Source of the DNA: Deltaproteobacteria bacterium
GTDB taxonomy: Bacteria > Myxococcota_A > Polyangia > Polyangiales > Polyangiaceae
Direction: 5' to 3'
Assembly: GCA_016218915.1 (NCBI GenBank)
Contig: JACRCQ010000077.1
Coordinates: forward strand, 248,001-312,000
DNA length: 64,000 bases
Shown here one piece after another: positions 35,042 through 45,060 of the stretch. Each line of letters starts with the position of its first letter. Position 1 is the stretch's first letter. The translations under genes were made by a program, and so were the position numbers. The notes under the pieces are model-generated. The model saw nothing but the letters and a program-made list of their open reading frames with translations, was not told the origin of the DNA and ran no database searches.

Positions 35042-37311
35042 GCCGCAACGTCGCGGCGGTCTGGATGGCCGCAGCGATCGGCATGGCGCTGTCCGCCTCG
35101 TGCACCAAGAAGGCTCATCAAGGCGACGGGCAGGTGATCGGCTCGGTGGGAGCGTCTGCGGACGCCTCGGCGCTCTCTCCCCCGGACGCGGCGCCCGACT
35201 CGGACAGCGTCGCAGCAGCAGCGGGCAGCTGGGTCGAATCCGTGCGGGTGGGCCGGTGGAAGGAAGCTGCGCGGATGCTCGACGCGCTCGACGACAAAGA
35301 GCGGGGCCAGCCCGAGATGCGCTACGTGCGCGCTCGGGCCGCGATCGCATTGAGCGACTGGGACACCGCCGCGCGCCTGCTGGCCGGCCTCGAAGCCGCG
35401 CTGCCCACGCTGGCCGCGGACATCGCTTTCTACCGGGCTGAGGCGCAGATCTTTGCCGGTCCCGTGGAGGAAGCTGCGCGCTACTTCGCCGCCCAGACCA
35501 GCGTGGAAAGCCTCGTGAAAGCCGCTACTGCCTGGGAGAAAGCCAAGCGGACCCAGCAGGCGCGCGAGACCATCGAGCGAGCGATCCGCGCTGCCGGAAA
35601 GAAGGTCGACGACGCGACGATCGAGGCGCACGCGGTGCGCGCGCGGCTGGCCGAGGCTGCGGGTGACAAGGCGCTGGCCGCATCCGATCTCCGATTCATC
35701 GCAAAGCACGATCCGTCGCGTGCAGACGCAGAGGACATCGGCGACGCCATCGCGCGGCTCGATCCGAAGAACGCCCTGACCGCACCCGAGCGCATGGATC
35801 GCGCGCATCGCCTGGCTCGGGAGGGCAACTCCCAGGCAGCGCTCGAGGAGCTGCAGCGCGCTGCCCAATCCCCGGGCAAGCGTCCCTCTGCCGGGGAGAT
35901 GACCTACGCAAAAGCGATGTCGCTGTACCTCGATCGAGCGCACTACTCCGAGGCCGCAGAAGCGTTCGAGCAAGCGGCCCGGCTGGATCGCGCGCTGGCT
36001 CCGGAGGCGACCTGGTACGCCGCAAAGGCCTGGGCGCGCGCCGACCAGAATGATCGGGCGTCGGCCCGGTACCGCGAGATCGTTCGGTCCTTCCCCAAGT
36101 CGCGGTGGGGCGAACGCTCCTCCTACCAGCTCGCGCGCCTCGAGATGCTGCAAGCCCGCTGGGCAGAGGCTGCGCAGTCCTACGGCACCTATCTCGCGCG
36201 CTATCCCCGAGGGGGGAGCCTCGATTCCGCACGCTACGAGCAGGCGCTGTGCCTGCTGCTGTCAGGACGCGCCGATCGCGCTCGCAAGATGTTCGACGAC
36301 ATCGCCAACCGCTCGAGCGACAGCCTCGCATCCGGCAATGCGCGCCATCTGCAGGCCGTGGCCGCATGGCAGGCAGGCGACCGTCCTGCTGCCATCGCCA
36401 TGTGGAACAGCCTCGTGCGCGAGCTGCCGCTGACCTGGCACGCCATGGTTGCCACGAGCCGCCTGGTTTCTGCAGGGCAGGCAGTGCCGGCTGCGATACA
36501 ACCCCCACCGTCCGGCGTCCCTGAGCCGCTGCAGATTCCGCTGCCGGCCCAGGCCGCGATGCTGCGCAGGCTCGGGCTGGATCACGATGCCGAGGACTGG
36601 CTGCGGGATCACGAGCAGGAAGCCGCGGCCGCCTACGGCTCCCGGAGCGGCGAGGTGCTTTGCGGAATGTACGGTCAGCTCGCAGAAGCCCACCGGCGCT
36701 ACAAGGTCGGCCAGCGTTTTGCGCCCGGGAGCTGGCTCGCCATGTCCCCGTCCGCCTCCACCCGATGGTCCTGGGACTGCGTCTTTCCACGACCCTACCC
36801 GGCGTTCGTCGACGAGCTGGAGCGCCGCGAAGGCGCCCCCAGGGGATTTCTGCACTCGATCATGCGCCAGGAGAGCACGTTCGATCCGGACGCGCGATCG
36901 CCCGCCGGCGCGATCGGGCTCATGCAGCTGCTGCCTGTCACGGCACGTCGCATCGCCGAGGAGACCTCGACGCCTTACGATCCGGAGCAGCTCACGAGCC
37001 CGGCGCAGAACCTGGATCTCGCGGCTCGCTACGTGGGCAAGCTCTCGCGCACGTTCAAGGGAAACCTCCCGCTGGTCGCGGCGTCGTACAACGCTGGTCC
37101 CAAGGCCGTGGGACGCTGGATGGACCGAGCCAGCGCGCTGCCGCTCGACCTGTGGGTGGCCCGGATCCCGTATCTGGAGACGCGGCACTACGTGTGGAAG
37201 GTGATGGGGAATCTGGCGCGCTACGGATATGCGGAGCGCGCGGCTGAGGGCTTGCCCGTCGTGGATCTGAAGCTTCCAGAGGGGATCGAAGTGGGAGCGG
37301 ACGCCTACTAG
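35023..37311 (+). CDS. Soluble lytic murein transglycosylase-like lipoprotein
   Basis: A 762-residue protein with a GAGGGA ribosome site. The signal peptide ends at the lipobox LSASC. Residues about 50-560 are helical TPR-like repeats forming a superhelical U-shaped domain as in Slt70. The C-terminal SLT domain carries the catalytic Glu617 in RQESTFDPDARSPAGAIGLMQ-type sequence, then AASYNAGPKAVGRWM. It cleaves peptidoglycan between MurNAc and GlcNAc in the periplasm. Its stop codon (TAG, 37309-37311) lies inside the end of the repeat element at 37308-37511, so the C-terminus may have been trimmed. Confidence 0.9.
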   Translation: MAHRRVGRNVAAVWMAAAIGMALSASCTKKAHQGDGQVIGSVGASADASALSPPDAAPDSDSVAAAAGSWVESVRVGRWKEAARMLDALDDKERGQPEMRYVRARAAIALSDWDTAARLLAGLEAALPTLAADIAFYRAEAQIFAGPVEEAARYFAAQTSVESLVKAATAWEKAKRTQQARETIERAIRAAGKKVDDATIEAHAVRARLAEAAGDKALAASDLRFIAKHDPSRADAEDIGDAIARLDPKNALTAPERMDRAHRLAREGNSQAALEELQRAAQSPGKRPSAGEMTYAKAMSLYLDRAHYSEAAEAFEQAARLDRALAPEATWYAAKAWARADQNDRASARYREIVRSFPKSRWGERSSYQLARLEMLQARWAEAAQSYGTYLARYPRGGSLDSARYEQALCLLLSGRADRARKMFDDIANRSSDSLASGNARHLQAVAAWQAGDRPAAIAMWNSLVRELPLTWHAMVATSRLVSAGQAVPAAIQPPPSGVPEPLQIPLPAQAAMLRRLGLDHDAEDWLRDHEQEAAAAYGSRSGEVLCGMYGQLAEAHRRYKVGQRFAPGSWLAMSPSASTRWSWDCVFPRPYPAFVDELERREGAPRGFLHSIMRQESTFDPDARSPAGAIGLMQLLPVTARRIAEETSTPYDPEQLTSPAQNLDLAARYVGKLSRTFKGNLPLVAASYNAGPKAVGRWMDRASALPLDLWVARIPYLETRHYVWKVMGNLARYGYAERAAEGLPVVDLKLPEGIEVGADAY

Positions 37312-37511
37312 TAGTGCGTGCCCTCGCACCGCCTTCTCCGGGTGCGCAATGCGCCGGGCCCGTGGGTCCTGGTAGCGGCACGCCACGGCGTGCCTGCGTT
37401 GGGCACGGCATGCCGTGCCTAACGGAGACACGGCGGTGCCGTGTCGCTACGGTTGGCGGAAGGCGGTGGTCGCCAGTGATCGCCCTACGCACTTAGGGCA
37501 CACGGTACTAG
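37308..37511. mobile_element. MITE-like element, copy 1 (204 bp)
   Basis: The ends are imperfect inverted repeats: CTAGTAGTGCGTGCCC on the left and GGGCACACGGTACTAG on the right. The core holds a perfect 18-bp palindrome, GGCACGGCATGCCGTGCC (37402-37419), and further hairpins (CACGGC-ggt-GCCGTG). A second copy lies at 47999-48222, with about 100 bp of core nearly identical. There is no transposase gene, so movement would need one in trans. CTAG ends resemble the YTAR targets of IS5-group elements, which is an inference. The element separates two convergent genes and supplies both stop codons. Confidence 0.85.
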
Positions 37512-40500
37512 GCAGAAGTCGTCGGGTCGAGCTGATCGAGCATCTCCCTGGCACCCTGCTCGAGGAGCAGATTGTGGCATTCCGCGGCCAGGTCTCGCAC
37601 GCGCGCCAGCTCCTTGCGCGCCATGCCCTTGTCATCCTTGCGGAACGCCAGCGTGCCAAGCAGATAGCGCCCGTTGAGCGCATCCCAGGTGTAGCCTTTG
37701 GCGAGCGCTGCTTCGATCAGCTCGCGCAACGTGTCGACCGGATCTCCACGCCCCTTCTCGCCTTCGAGGAACGTGAGGTACATCAGGTCGTGATCGCGCA
37801 GACGCGCGTAGCCGTACTCCTGGCACACCGCGTGAGATTCGCGGAACGCCACGTGGGCGCGGGCAAAGCTGCCCAGCCACAGCAGAGAATCCCCCATGTT
37901 GTGGAGGTTGAGCGCGACCTCGAAGGACAGCCCTGCAGCGCGCGCGAGATCGACCGCACGCTCCGAGGCTTCTGCCGAGCCGTGGAAGTCGCGCGTGAAG
38001 TACAGGATCAGACCCCGCATCTTCTCGCGCTCCACCGCGGCACCGATGTTGCCAGGATCCGCATGGCTCGAGGCCCGGCTCAGATGCTGCAACGCGAGCT
38101 GCCGATCGCCCGAGGCTCCGCACGTCTGCGCAAAGCCGATCTCGAGGCGATAGTTCTCATCCCGGGAGAACTCCCCGGGGATCTTGGAGAGCGCCTTGAA
38201 CTGGTCCAGCGCGGACCGGAACTCGCCGCGCCGCATGAACAGCTCACCCGCGGTCAGCATCGCCGTCCTGCGCAGGTCGTTGTCCTTGCCCGCCAGCTCC
38301 AGCACCCCTTCGACGTACTTGTTCGCCTCGTCGAACAGGTGCACCGCGCCCATCATGCTGCCTGCGCGAATCCGCGCCAGCACCCGCTGCCGCAGGTCCA
38401 CGCCCGCGTCGATCCGCGCCACCACGCGCGACACGATGTCCGTGAGCGCCGGCGCGGCACGCACGCTGTGCACCGCCACGTCGAGCTCCTGAAGCCAGTC
38501 CAAAAGCTCCTCCGGCTTGCGCTGCGCCAGATCCGCCAGATCCAGCGAGCGAAGCAGATCGTTGACCGCTGCCTCCAGCTGCCCCGACCTTCGCCGTCGC
38601 TGACCCGAGAGCGCGAAGTACGTCGCCGCACGATCGCGATCGCCCGACTCGTACAGGTGGACCGCGATGCGATCCGCCTTGTCCTGGACGCGATCGACCA
38701 GCACCGACTCGTACGCGGTCGCAGCGGCCGCGTGCAGCTCCCTGCGCGCATCCGGCGGGATCGATTCGACCACGGCGTCGCGGAGCATCGGTGACGACAT
38801 CGAGCAGGCCGAAGGGCTGGTTCGTCGCACCAGCCCCCGGGTCTCGAGCTCTGCGATGCTTCTCTCGACCTGCTGCAAGCTCACGCTCAGCATGGCCGAC
38901 AGCGCCGTGCTCTCCACTGGATCGCCCAGGATCGCTGCAGCACACAACGCCGCCTTCCGCTCTGGATCGAGGCGCGCGACGCGCGAAGCGAGCAGCGAGC
39001 GGAGCGGACGTGGCACTGCGACGTCGCCCGACAGCTTCAGCGAGGTCGCCTTGCCGTCCGACACCATCAGCGCGTGCGTCTCCACCAGCTCCTTGAGAAG
39101 CTCCTCGATGAACAGCGGGTGACCGCCAGCCCGCTCGCGGCAGAACGACACGAGCTCCTTGGGAGGCTCGCGCAGCATCGACCGGAAGCTCACCAGCTTG
39201 GCCGTGTCCTCTTCGTCCAGCTCTTCGATGTCCACATACTCGTGTCCTGCATGGGTCGACAGCGCGCTTTCCCCGGTGGACCGGGTTGCGAGCACGAACA
39301 CCGCGCGAATCGAGTTGAGACGCAGGGCTGCCGACGAGATGACATCCAGGCTGTCCGGATCGAGCGCGTGCGCGTTGTCCCAGGCGAAGATGTGCAGCCG
39401 GTCCTCGCACAGGCTCTGCACCATGCGGGCAAACGCAGCGCGCAGGGGAGGCACGCTCGGGCCGGCCTGACCCGCACGCGCCGCACCCAGCTGGCCAAGC
39501 ACGGCGTTGCGCTCCTCGTCCGGGAGGCCCAACGCGCGCAGACGCGGTTCCACACCGAGCACACGCTCGAGCGGATCGCCCTCGCGCACCCCGCACAGCA
39601 CCTGGAGCATCGCCGTCAGACCTGCGAGCGGCACTTCCTTGCCACGCGGAGGGCAGGCTGCCAGGTACAGGCCTACGTTGTACTCGCCGCGCTGCAGGCG
39701 ACGCTCCACCTCGTAGAGGAAGCGGGTCTTGCCGATGCCCTGCTCGCCGCGAACGGTCACCAGACGCAGGTGCCTGCGCGTGGCTGCCGCAAGCACCTCG
39801 CCCATGCGCCGAAGCTGCAGCTTCCGCCCCACGAACTTGCCCAGCGCGTCGTCCGGGGTCTTGAGCTCGCCCACCAGCATGCCGCCCGACGCAAGGCTCG
39901 CCCGCGCTCCGTCGGGCAACGGCTCGAGCGCGAACATCGCCCGGATCTGACGCACCGTCGCCTGGGACACCGCGCAGCGTCCCTCGGTCACGCGAGCCAG
40001 CTCCTGGGCCTCGCTGACCAGGGCGCTCAGGCGCGCATCGCGCGCCGGCTCCCCGGACGCATGCAGCAGCACGCGTCCCATGTGGACACCCGCGCTCGGC
40101 GCAAGCTCTCCTGAGCTCAGCTGTCGCAGCAGAACGAGCGCGCATCGCACCGCGGTCTCCGTGTCGCGCCCGTCGCTGTCCCCAAGGCCGAACACACTCA
40201 CCACCTGCAACGGCTCTTCGTCGATCAGTCGTGCGCCGTAGCGCGCCAGCGTGTCCTTCACACGGGCGCGATGCTCTGCAGGCAACGACGGGCTCCGGCC
40301 GCCGAACGCCAGCACCAGGGCCGTGACCTCCCGACGCTCGCCCAGGTTCGTCGGATAGCTCGAGAGCGCGCCCTGCCCGGTTCCGCTCGACTCCGGGCGT
40401 ACCTCGGAGTGCGACACCGGCACTTCCACCGGCGTGCGCTCCCGTACACCCGTCGAGCTGCTCGGCTCCTCGAGCACGTCCTTGGCGTCGAGCACGCCCA

Positions 40501-41449
40501 TGTCGGAATCGCGGAAATTGCCGAGGAACTCGGCGAGATCGTTGGCGCTGAAGCGCGTGCCCGACGAGTACATGTACGCGAGCAGCTCTTCGTAGAAACG
40601 GCCCGCGCTCTCGAACCGCGCTTCGACCTTGCGCTCGAGCGCCTTTCGCACGATCGCGGCCTGCTCCGCAGGCACATCCTGGCGAAGCAGCTCGATCGGC
40701 GGGTACTCCCCTGCCTGCACGCGCCGCAGCGTCTCGAAGGGCGTGGCTGCGCTGAAGGGATTGACCCCTGCGATCAGCTCGTAGAGCACCGTGCCCAGCG
40801 AGAAGATGTCGCTTCGCGCGTCCACCGGCTTTCCCCGCGCCTGCTCAGGGCTCATGTACGAATACTTGCCCTTGAGCTGCCCGCCCTTCGCTTCGTCGGT
40901 GCGGTCCTCCATCACGTCGCGCGCCTTCGCGATCCCGAAGTCGGTGACCTTGACCTCGCCTTCCCAGGAAAGCAGCACGTTCTGCGGGGAGACGTCGCGG
41001 TGCACGATCCCGAGCTCCCGCATCTGCTCGTCGCGACGCCGATGGGCATGATCCAGCCCCTTGGCGATCTCGGCCACGATGTAGACGCACAGGCCGATCG
41101 GGAGCGTGACGCTCCGGCGGCGAGCGCGCGCCAGGAGCGTGGCGAGGTCCATGCCCGCCACGTACTCCATGGCGATGAAGTAGGAGGTCGTGCCGCCATC
41201 GCTCGGGTCCACTTTCCCAAGATCGAAGACCTGCACGATGTTGGCGTGGGACAGGCGAACCGCGAGCTTGGCCTCGTGGACGAACATGTCGACGAAGGAG
41301 GGATTCTTCGCGAGGTCCGGCAAGATCTTCTTGATGACCAGGACCTTTTCGAAGCCCTCCACCCCGAAGCTCTTCGCCTTGAAGACCTCCGCCATGCCTC
41401 CTTTGCCCAGGCGCTCCAGAAGGCGATAGCGTCCGAACGTCTCGTCCAC
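37508..41449 (-). CDS. Ser/Thr protein kinase with cyclase-like, ATPase and TPR regions
   Basis: A 1313-residue protein with a GTG start (AAGGGG about 11 bases upstream). Residues 1-280 are a complete kinase: GKGGMAEV loop, Lys40/41, HRDVSPQN at 150-157, DFG at 170-172 and SYMSPEQ. About 360-520 resembles a degenerate class III nucleotide cyclase domain (ERREVTALVLAFGG, later VHMGRVL) without clear metal-binding aspartates. An AAA/STAND ATPase follows (Walker A GEQGIGKT near 568). The C-terminal 400 residues are TPR-like helices. It probably senses signals and phosphorylates partners. The stop codon lies in the repeat element end. There is no transmembrane segment. Confidence 0.92.
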   Translation of the reverse strand: MDETFGRYRLLERLGKGGMAEVFKAKSFGVEGFEKVLVIKKILPDLAKNPSFVDMFVHEAKLAVRLSHANIVQVFDLGKVDPSDGGTTSYFIAMEYVAGMDLATLLARARRRSVTLPIGLCVYIVAEIAKGLDHAHRRRDEQMRELGIVHRDVSPQNVLLSWEGEVKVTDFGIAKARDVMEDRTDEAKGGQLKGKYSYMSPEQARGKPVDARSDIFSLGTVLYELIAGVNPFSAATPFETLRRVQAGEYPPIELLRQDVPAEQAAIVRKALERKVEARFESAGRFYEELLAYMYSSGTRFSANDLAEFLGNFRDSDMGVLDAKDVLEEPSSSTGVRERTPVEVPVSHSEVRPESSGTGQGALSSYPTNLGERREVTALVLAFGGRSPSLPAEHRARVKDTLARYGARLIDEEPLQVVSVFGLGDSDGRDTETAVRCALVLLRQLSSGELAPSAGVHMGRVLLHASGEPARDARLSALVSEAQELARVTEGRCAVSQATVRQIRAMFALEPLPDGARASLASGGMLVGELKTPDDALGKFVGRKLQLRRMGEVLAAATRRHLRLVTVRGEQGIGKTRFLYEVERRLQRGEYNVGLYLAACPPRGKEVPLAGLTAMLQVLCGVREGDPLERVLGVEPRLRALGLPDEERNAVLGQLGAARAGQAGPSVPPLRAAFARMVQSLCEDRLHIFAWDNAHALDPDSLDVISSAALRLNSIRAVFVLATRSTGESALSTHAGHEYVDIEELDEEDTAKLVSFRSMLREPPKELVSFCRERAGGHPLFIEELLKELVETHALMVSDGKATSLKLSGDVAVPRPLRSLLASRVARLDPERKAALCAAAILGDPVESTALSAMLSVSLQQVERSIAELETRGLVRRTSPSACSMSSPMLRDAVVESIPPDARRELHAAAATAYESVLVDRVQDKADRIAVHLYESGDRDRAATYFALSGQRRRRSGQLEAAVNDLLRSLDLADLAQRKPEELLDWLQELDVAVHSVRAAPALTDIVSRVVARIDAGVDLRQRVLARIRAGSMMGAVHLFDEANKYVEGVLELAGKDNDLRRTAMLTAGELFMRRGEFRSALDQFKALSKIPGEFSRDENYRLEIGFAQTCGASGDRQLALQHLSRASSHADPGNIGAAVEREKMRGLILYFTRDFHGSAEASERAVDLARAAGLSFEVALNLHNMGDSLLWLGSFARAHVAFRESHAVCQEYGYARLRDHDLMYLTFLEGEKGRGDPVDTLRELIEAALAKGYTWDALNGRYLLGTLAFRKDDKGMARKELARVRDLAAECHNLLLEQGAREMLDQLDPTTSA

Positions 41450-41542
41450 GATTCAGTGTCCCCTTACGCTGGCCGGGAGCCTAGCACCCACCGCCGAAGA
41501 CAGCGAAAAGTTCGCGGCTCCACCATTGCAAACCTTAGCACT

Positions 41543-42442
41543 TCAGCGCAGCCACGTCGGATCAATCCAGGATGTCGGTACGTCCCGCACCCACGTGCGC
41601 TGCCGACGAGCGAAGATCCTTGTCGCCCTTTCGATCTGAACGTGAAGGTCTTCACGGGACAGGCGACCTTCGACGTGCTCCCGCACCTGCCGGTAGCCCA
41701 CCGACCCCATCGGCCGCGTCTCGCCCAACCCCATCTCCACCAGACGCTTGACCTCGTCGATCCATCCCCCTTCCAGCCAGCCCTGCGCTCGCAACGAAAT
41801 CCGCTCGTCGAGCTCTTCGCGCTTCCAGCGAACCGCCACGAATCGCGCGCGATGCCGCGGAGGCTGCGCTCGGTGCTCCGCATGCAGCGCCGAGAGCGTC
41901 TGCCCGGTCAGCTCCCAGACCTCGAGCGCACGCTCGATTCGCACCAGGTCATTGGGAGACAGACGCCCTGCGGTCTGCGGATCCACCTCGGCCAGCCGCG
42001 CATGCACCGCGGCCACACCCAGCCTCTCTGCATCACGCCGTATCGACAAACGTACCTGCTCGTCGGCTGCAGGCGCACGGGCCAGCCCCCAGACGAGCGC
42101 CTTGACCCAGAGAAATGCGCCGCCGCAGACGATCGGAACGCGCCCGCGGGACCGTACCTCTGCCACGGTCGCATCGGCCATCCCCGCGAATCGCGCCGCA
42201 TCGAGCGGATCGCGCGGGTCCTGCACATCCACCAGATGATGGCGCGCCCGGCCCTGCTCCTCAGCGGTCGGCTTGCCTGAGCCGATGTCGAAGTGACGGT
42301 AGATCTGCACGCTGTCTGCGCCGATGATCTCGCCGCCGATCTCCTCGCAGATCCTGATGGCCAGCTCGGTCTTGCCCGACGCGGTCGGGCCCACCACGCA
42401 GACGAGCTCATCAGGCTCAGGCTCGAAAGGAAGGATCGTCAC
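41543..42442 (-). CDS. miaA: tRNA dimethylallyltransferase
   Basis: A 299-residue enzyme that adds a dimethylallyl group to A37 of tRNAs reading U-starting codons. The P-loop GPTASGKT (18-25), the substrate motif DSVQIYRHFDIGSGKPT and the GGAFLW region identify it. The start is the GTG at 42442, which overlaps the mutL stop as GTGA. The frame is open far upstream, but that part reads antisense-frame mutL. The length is usual for the family. It is transcribed with mutL, as in many bacteria. Confidence 0.93.
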   Translation of the reverse strand: MTILPFEPEPDELVCVVGPTASGKTELAIRICEEIGGEIIGADSVQIYRHFDIGSGKPTAEEQGRARHHLVDVQDPRDPLDAARFAGMADATVAEVRSRGRVPIVCGGAFLWVKALVWGLARAPAADEQVRLSIRRDAERLGVAAVHARLAEVDPQTAGRLSPNDLVRIERALEVWELTGQTLSALHAEHRAQPPRHRARFVAVRWKREELDERISLRAQGWLEGGWIDEVKRLVEMGLGETRPMGSVGYRQVREHVEGRLSREDLHVQIERATRIFARRQRTWVRDVPTSWIDPTWLR

Positions 42443-44277
42443 CGTCGTGCTACCTGGCGCTCCAGCTCCGAGAACCCGATCTCCATCACCAGCGGACGTC
42501 CGTGCGGACAATGCCCGCTGTGGTCCACCGCATCGAGCGCCTCGAACAGCGCACGGACCTCTTCGGGAGACATCGCATCGCCCGCACGCACCGATCCATG
42601 GCAGGCCATGGTCGCCAGCGCGAGATCGATGGCCCCAGACATGTCGCGGCCACCCGCTCGCGTCAGCTCGTCGATCATGTCGCGCGCCAGACGCTCCGGC
42701 GCCGCGCGCGACACGATCTGCGGGACCGCCTCGACCGACGCCGTGTTCGGTCCGATCACGCGGATCTCGAATCCGAGCGACGCGATCAGGTCCGCCGAAT
42801 CCTCGAGGAACCCTGCTTCGTCGGGATCCACGCGAAACGTCACCGGCAGCAGCAGCCGCTGCGATGCCACAGCGCGCGCATGAAATGCCTGGCGGAGCCT
42901 GGCAAAGTTCACACGCTCCGCTGCCGCGTGCTGGTCGATGATCGCAATGCCGGTCTCCCGCTCGCAGATCAGGAACGTGCCCCGGACCTGAGCGATGTAG
43001 CGCAGCGTCGAGTAGCGTGTCGCGCCTGGCCGGCCCCCAGCCCCCATCGGCTCCGGCGTCCGAGGCGCGCCGAGCGGCAATGCCGCCTGCTCCATGGCAG
43101 GTGCAGCTGGGATCGCTGGCGCAAGGCCCCACGGATCCGCCTCGAGTGCCACGGGCGCCACCAGCTCGTCCAGCGCCCGCGCCGTGATCATCGCTGGCGC
43201 TCCGGCCCCGCGCTCCGAGTCGATGCGCACCGGGATGGGCGCGACCGGCGGCGACCAGGCCGGCGACGGCTCCGGCGCCCCGAGACCGAACGCACCGGCC
43301 AGCCCGTGGCCAATCACGTGATGCACCGTGTCCTGCACAGCGCGCCCATCGGCAAACCGCACCTCGGCCTTTTGCGGGTGCACGTTGACGTCGACGAGCC
43401 TGGGGTCGATGTCGAGATACACGACGCCGACCGGGAAGCGGCCCGACTCGAGCACGCTGCCGTAGGCATGCGCGATCACGCGGTGCAACGCGCGATCGCG
43501 AACCACGCGGTTGTTGACCAGAAGGGTGAGGCCCGCAGCGCCGGAGCGCGCGGTCTCCGGCGGCCCGAGGTACGCTTCGATCACCAGCGGGCCCCGCTGA
43601 CCAGGGATGAGCGCAAGCTTTCCGTCCGGGTGCAGGTCCTTCACCCGCTGCTTGCGGCCCTGCGCCCTGAGCCATTGCCGCACCTGGCGCCCATCGCGCG
43701 TCAGCACGAGCGTGAGCCCCGGCGCTGCGAGCGCGAGCGCATCGATGCAGGCCGTGATCGCTCCGGACTCCGTGGCCAGGGACTTGAGGAACTTGCGGCG
43801 CGCCGGCACGTTGAAGAACAGATCGCGCACTTCGATGATCGTGCCTGGAGCCTGGCCGCACGGCGCGATCGTCGCTTCGGCTCCGCCGTCGATCAGCACC
43901 TCGACGCCTGCATCGCGATCCGGACGTCGCGTGCGCAGCGCAAACCGGCTCACCGACGCGATGCTGGGAAGCGCTTCTCCTCGAAAGCCGAAGGTGCCGA
44001 GCGCGAGCAGATCATCCATCTTGGTGATCTTGCTCGTGGCGTGACGCTCGACCGCGAGGCGCGCATCCTGCTCGTCCATTCCGCTGCCGTCGTCGCTCAC
44101 GCGGATCAACCCAACCCCGCCAGCGCCCACGTCGATCTGGATTCGCGTTGCGCCTGCGTCGATCGAGTTCTCGATCAGCTCCTTGACCACGCTCGCCGGA
44201 CGCTCGACGACTTCGCCGGCAGCGATCTGGTTCGAGAGGTCGTCAGGGAGTCGTAGGATCGAGGCCACGCTAGCCAT
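42439..44277 (-). CDS. mutL: DNA mismatch repair protein MutL
   Basis: A 612-residue protein. The GHKL ATPase domain has IAAGEVVERPASVVKELIEN, SDDGSGM and TSKITKMDDL-type motifs, with GFRGEALPSI. A Pro-rich linker (about 330-420) leads to the C-terminal dimerisation domain. There the endonuclease-type motif reads DQHAAAERVNFA: the Glu that normally closes DQHAx2Ex4E is Ala here, while CPHGRP is intact. MutL couples MutS to strand incision. The start at 44277 is chosen because it begins the conserved fold; it overlaps the upstream gene's stop by 8 bases. No mutS is in the window. Confidence 0.93.
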   Translation of the reverse strand: MASVASILRLPDDLSNQIAAGEVVERPASVVKELIENSIDAGATRIQIDVGAGGVGLIRVSDDGSGMDEQDARLAVERHATSKITKMDDLLALGTFGFRGEALPSIASVSRFALRTRRPDRDAGVEVLIDGGAEATIAPCGQAPGTIIEVRDLFFNVPARRKFLKSLATESGAITACIDALALAAPGLTLVLTRDGRQVRQWLRAQGRKQRVKDLHPDGKLALIPGQRGPLVIEAYLGPPETARSGAAGLTLLVNNRVVRDRALHRVIAHAYGSVLESGRFPVGVVYLDIDPRLVDVNVHPQKAEVRFADGRAVQDTVHHVIGHGLAGAFGLGAPEPSPAWSPPVAPIPVRIDSERGAGAPAMITARALDELVAPVALEADPWGLAPAIPAAPAMEQAALPLGAPRTPEPMGAGGRPGATRYSTLRYIAQVRGTFLICERETGIAIIDQHAAAERVNFARLRQAFHARAVASQRLLLPVTFRVDPDEAGFLEDSADLIASLGFEIRVIGPNTASVEAVPQIVSRAAPERLARDMIDELTRAGGRDMSGAIDLALATMACHGSVRAGDAMSPEEVRALFEALDAVDHSGHCPHGRPLVMEIGFSELERQVARR

Positions 44278-44890
44278 CCTGCTCGGGGTCGTCGTCGGCG
44301 CCATAGATTGCAGCGACGCGCGGGCGGGTCAGCCCGTAGATGATCGCCGCGAGAGCTGCGAGCTGCAGGACGAACAGGCCTCGGTACATCCACCACCAGC
44401 CCATGGCGCTGGGCAAACGCTCCGCGAGGGCGGGTATGCCCGGCGGCGCTCGCGTGGCTGCTTCGATGATGACCGTCCGCAGCGGCCGTTCCAGCACGAA
44501 GTCGATGACCGTGTAGGCGAGGTTCGCAGCCGTGGCTTGCAAGGCGAGCGAGTTGGCACGGGGACGACCAGCGAGCGCAGTGGCGCTCGCGACGATCAGC
44601 AGGAACGACAGCAGCGCGTTGGCAGTGGCCAGGGGAACGATCCTGCCCGCATAGGTGACCAGCCCTTCGTTGCGCGCCTGATGCACGTGCTCGACCCACG
44701 CGCGCAGCTCCGGATCCATCTTGCTGTCCGAGGTCAGCCCGGCATGCGTGGCCTGGCGATAGAACTGGATGGTGCCGCAGCCATTGGTCAGCCCGCCCAG
44801 GCCGAGCATCGACGCGAGCACCAGGCAGGCCACCAGGTAGCCTGGGCGAGGCGTTCGTGCCGATGACTGGGGGATCAGGCTCTGCGGCAT
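44270..44890 (-). CDS. Integral membrane protein, unknown
   Basis: A 206-residue protein with four apparent hydrophobic helices (PGYLVACLVLASMLGLGG near the start; ALLSFLLIVASATAL; a third around GWWWMYRGLFVLQLAAL; a fourth into IIYGLTRP). No family motif is recognised. I start at the ATG at 44890, giving a compact N-terminus. The gene ends 8 bases inside mutL, so it may be co-transcribed with mutL-miaA. The 222 bases upstream hold the hairpin after rpmA and nothing else obvious. Confidence 0.6.
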   Translation of the reverse strand: MPQSLIPQSSARTPRPGYLVACLVLASMLGLGGLTNGCGTIQFYRQATHAGLTSDSKMDPELRAWVEHVHQARNEGLVTYAGRIVPLATANALLSFLLIVASATALAGRPRANSLALQATAANLAYTVIDFVLERPLRTVIIEAATRAPPGIPALAERLPSAMGWWWMYRGLFVLQLAALAAIIYGLTRPRVAAIYGADDDPEQDG

Positions 44891-45060
44891 CCGCACCGTC
44901 CATCCCGAATGCGATTCTGGGGTTGCGTTGCGCGACCCGCCTCGACGATCCAAGCAATCCAGGTCGCTGCGGTCGCCGATTATGGCAGAACCACGCTGCG
45001 ATGGATCGGGACTTGATGCGTGCCCGCAGCCGGTGCGAAGGAAGGGGTCAGCAGGATGGA

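Noticed and set aside
37314..37496. A 60-codon plus-strand open frame inside repeat copy 1
   Set aside because: It is made of the palindromic repeat and matches the kind of spurious small protein such repeats produce.
38244..40145. A 633-codon frame inside the second giant kinase gene
   Set aside because: It is a shifted frame of the kinase gene with low-complexity Arg/Gly/Ala content.
42443..43861. Long N-terminal extension of the miaA frame
   Set aside because: It lies wholly inside mutL in another frame and has no family similarity; the GTG at 42442 begins the conserved MiaA fold.
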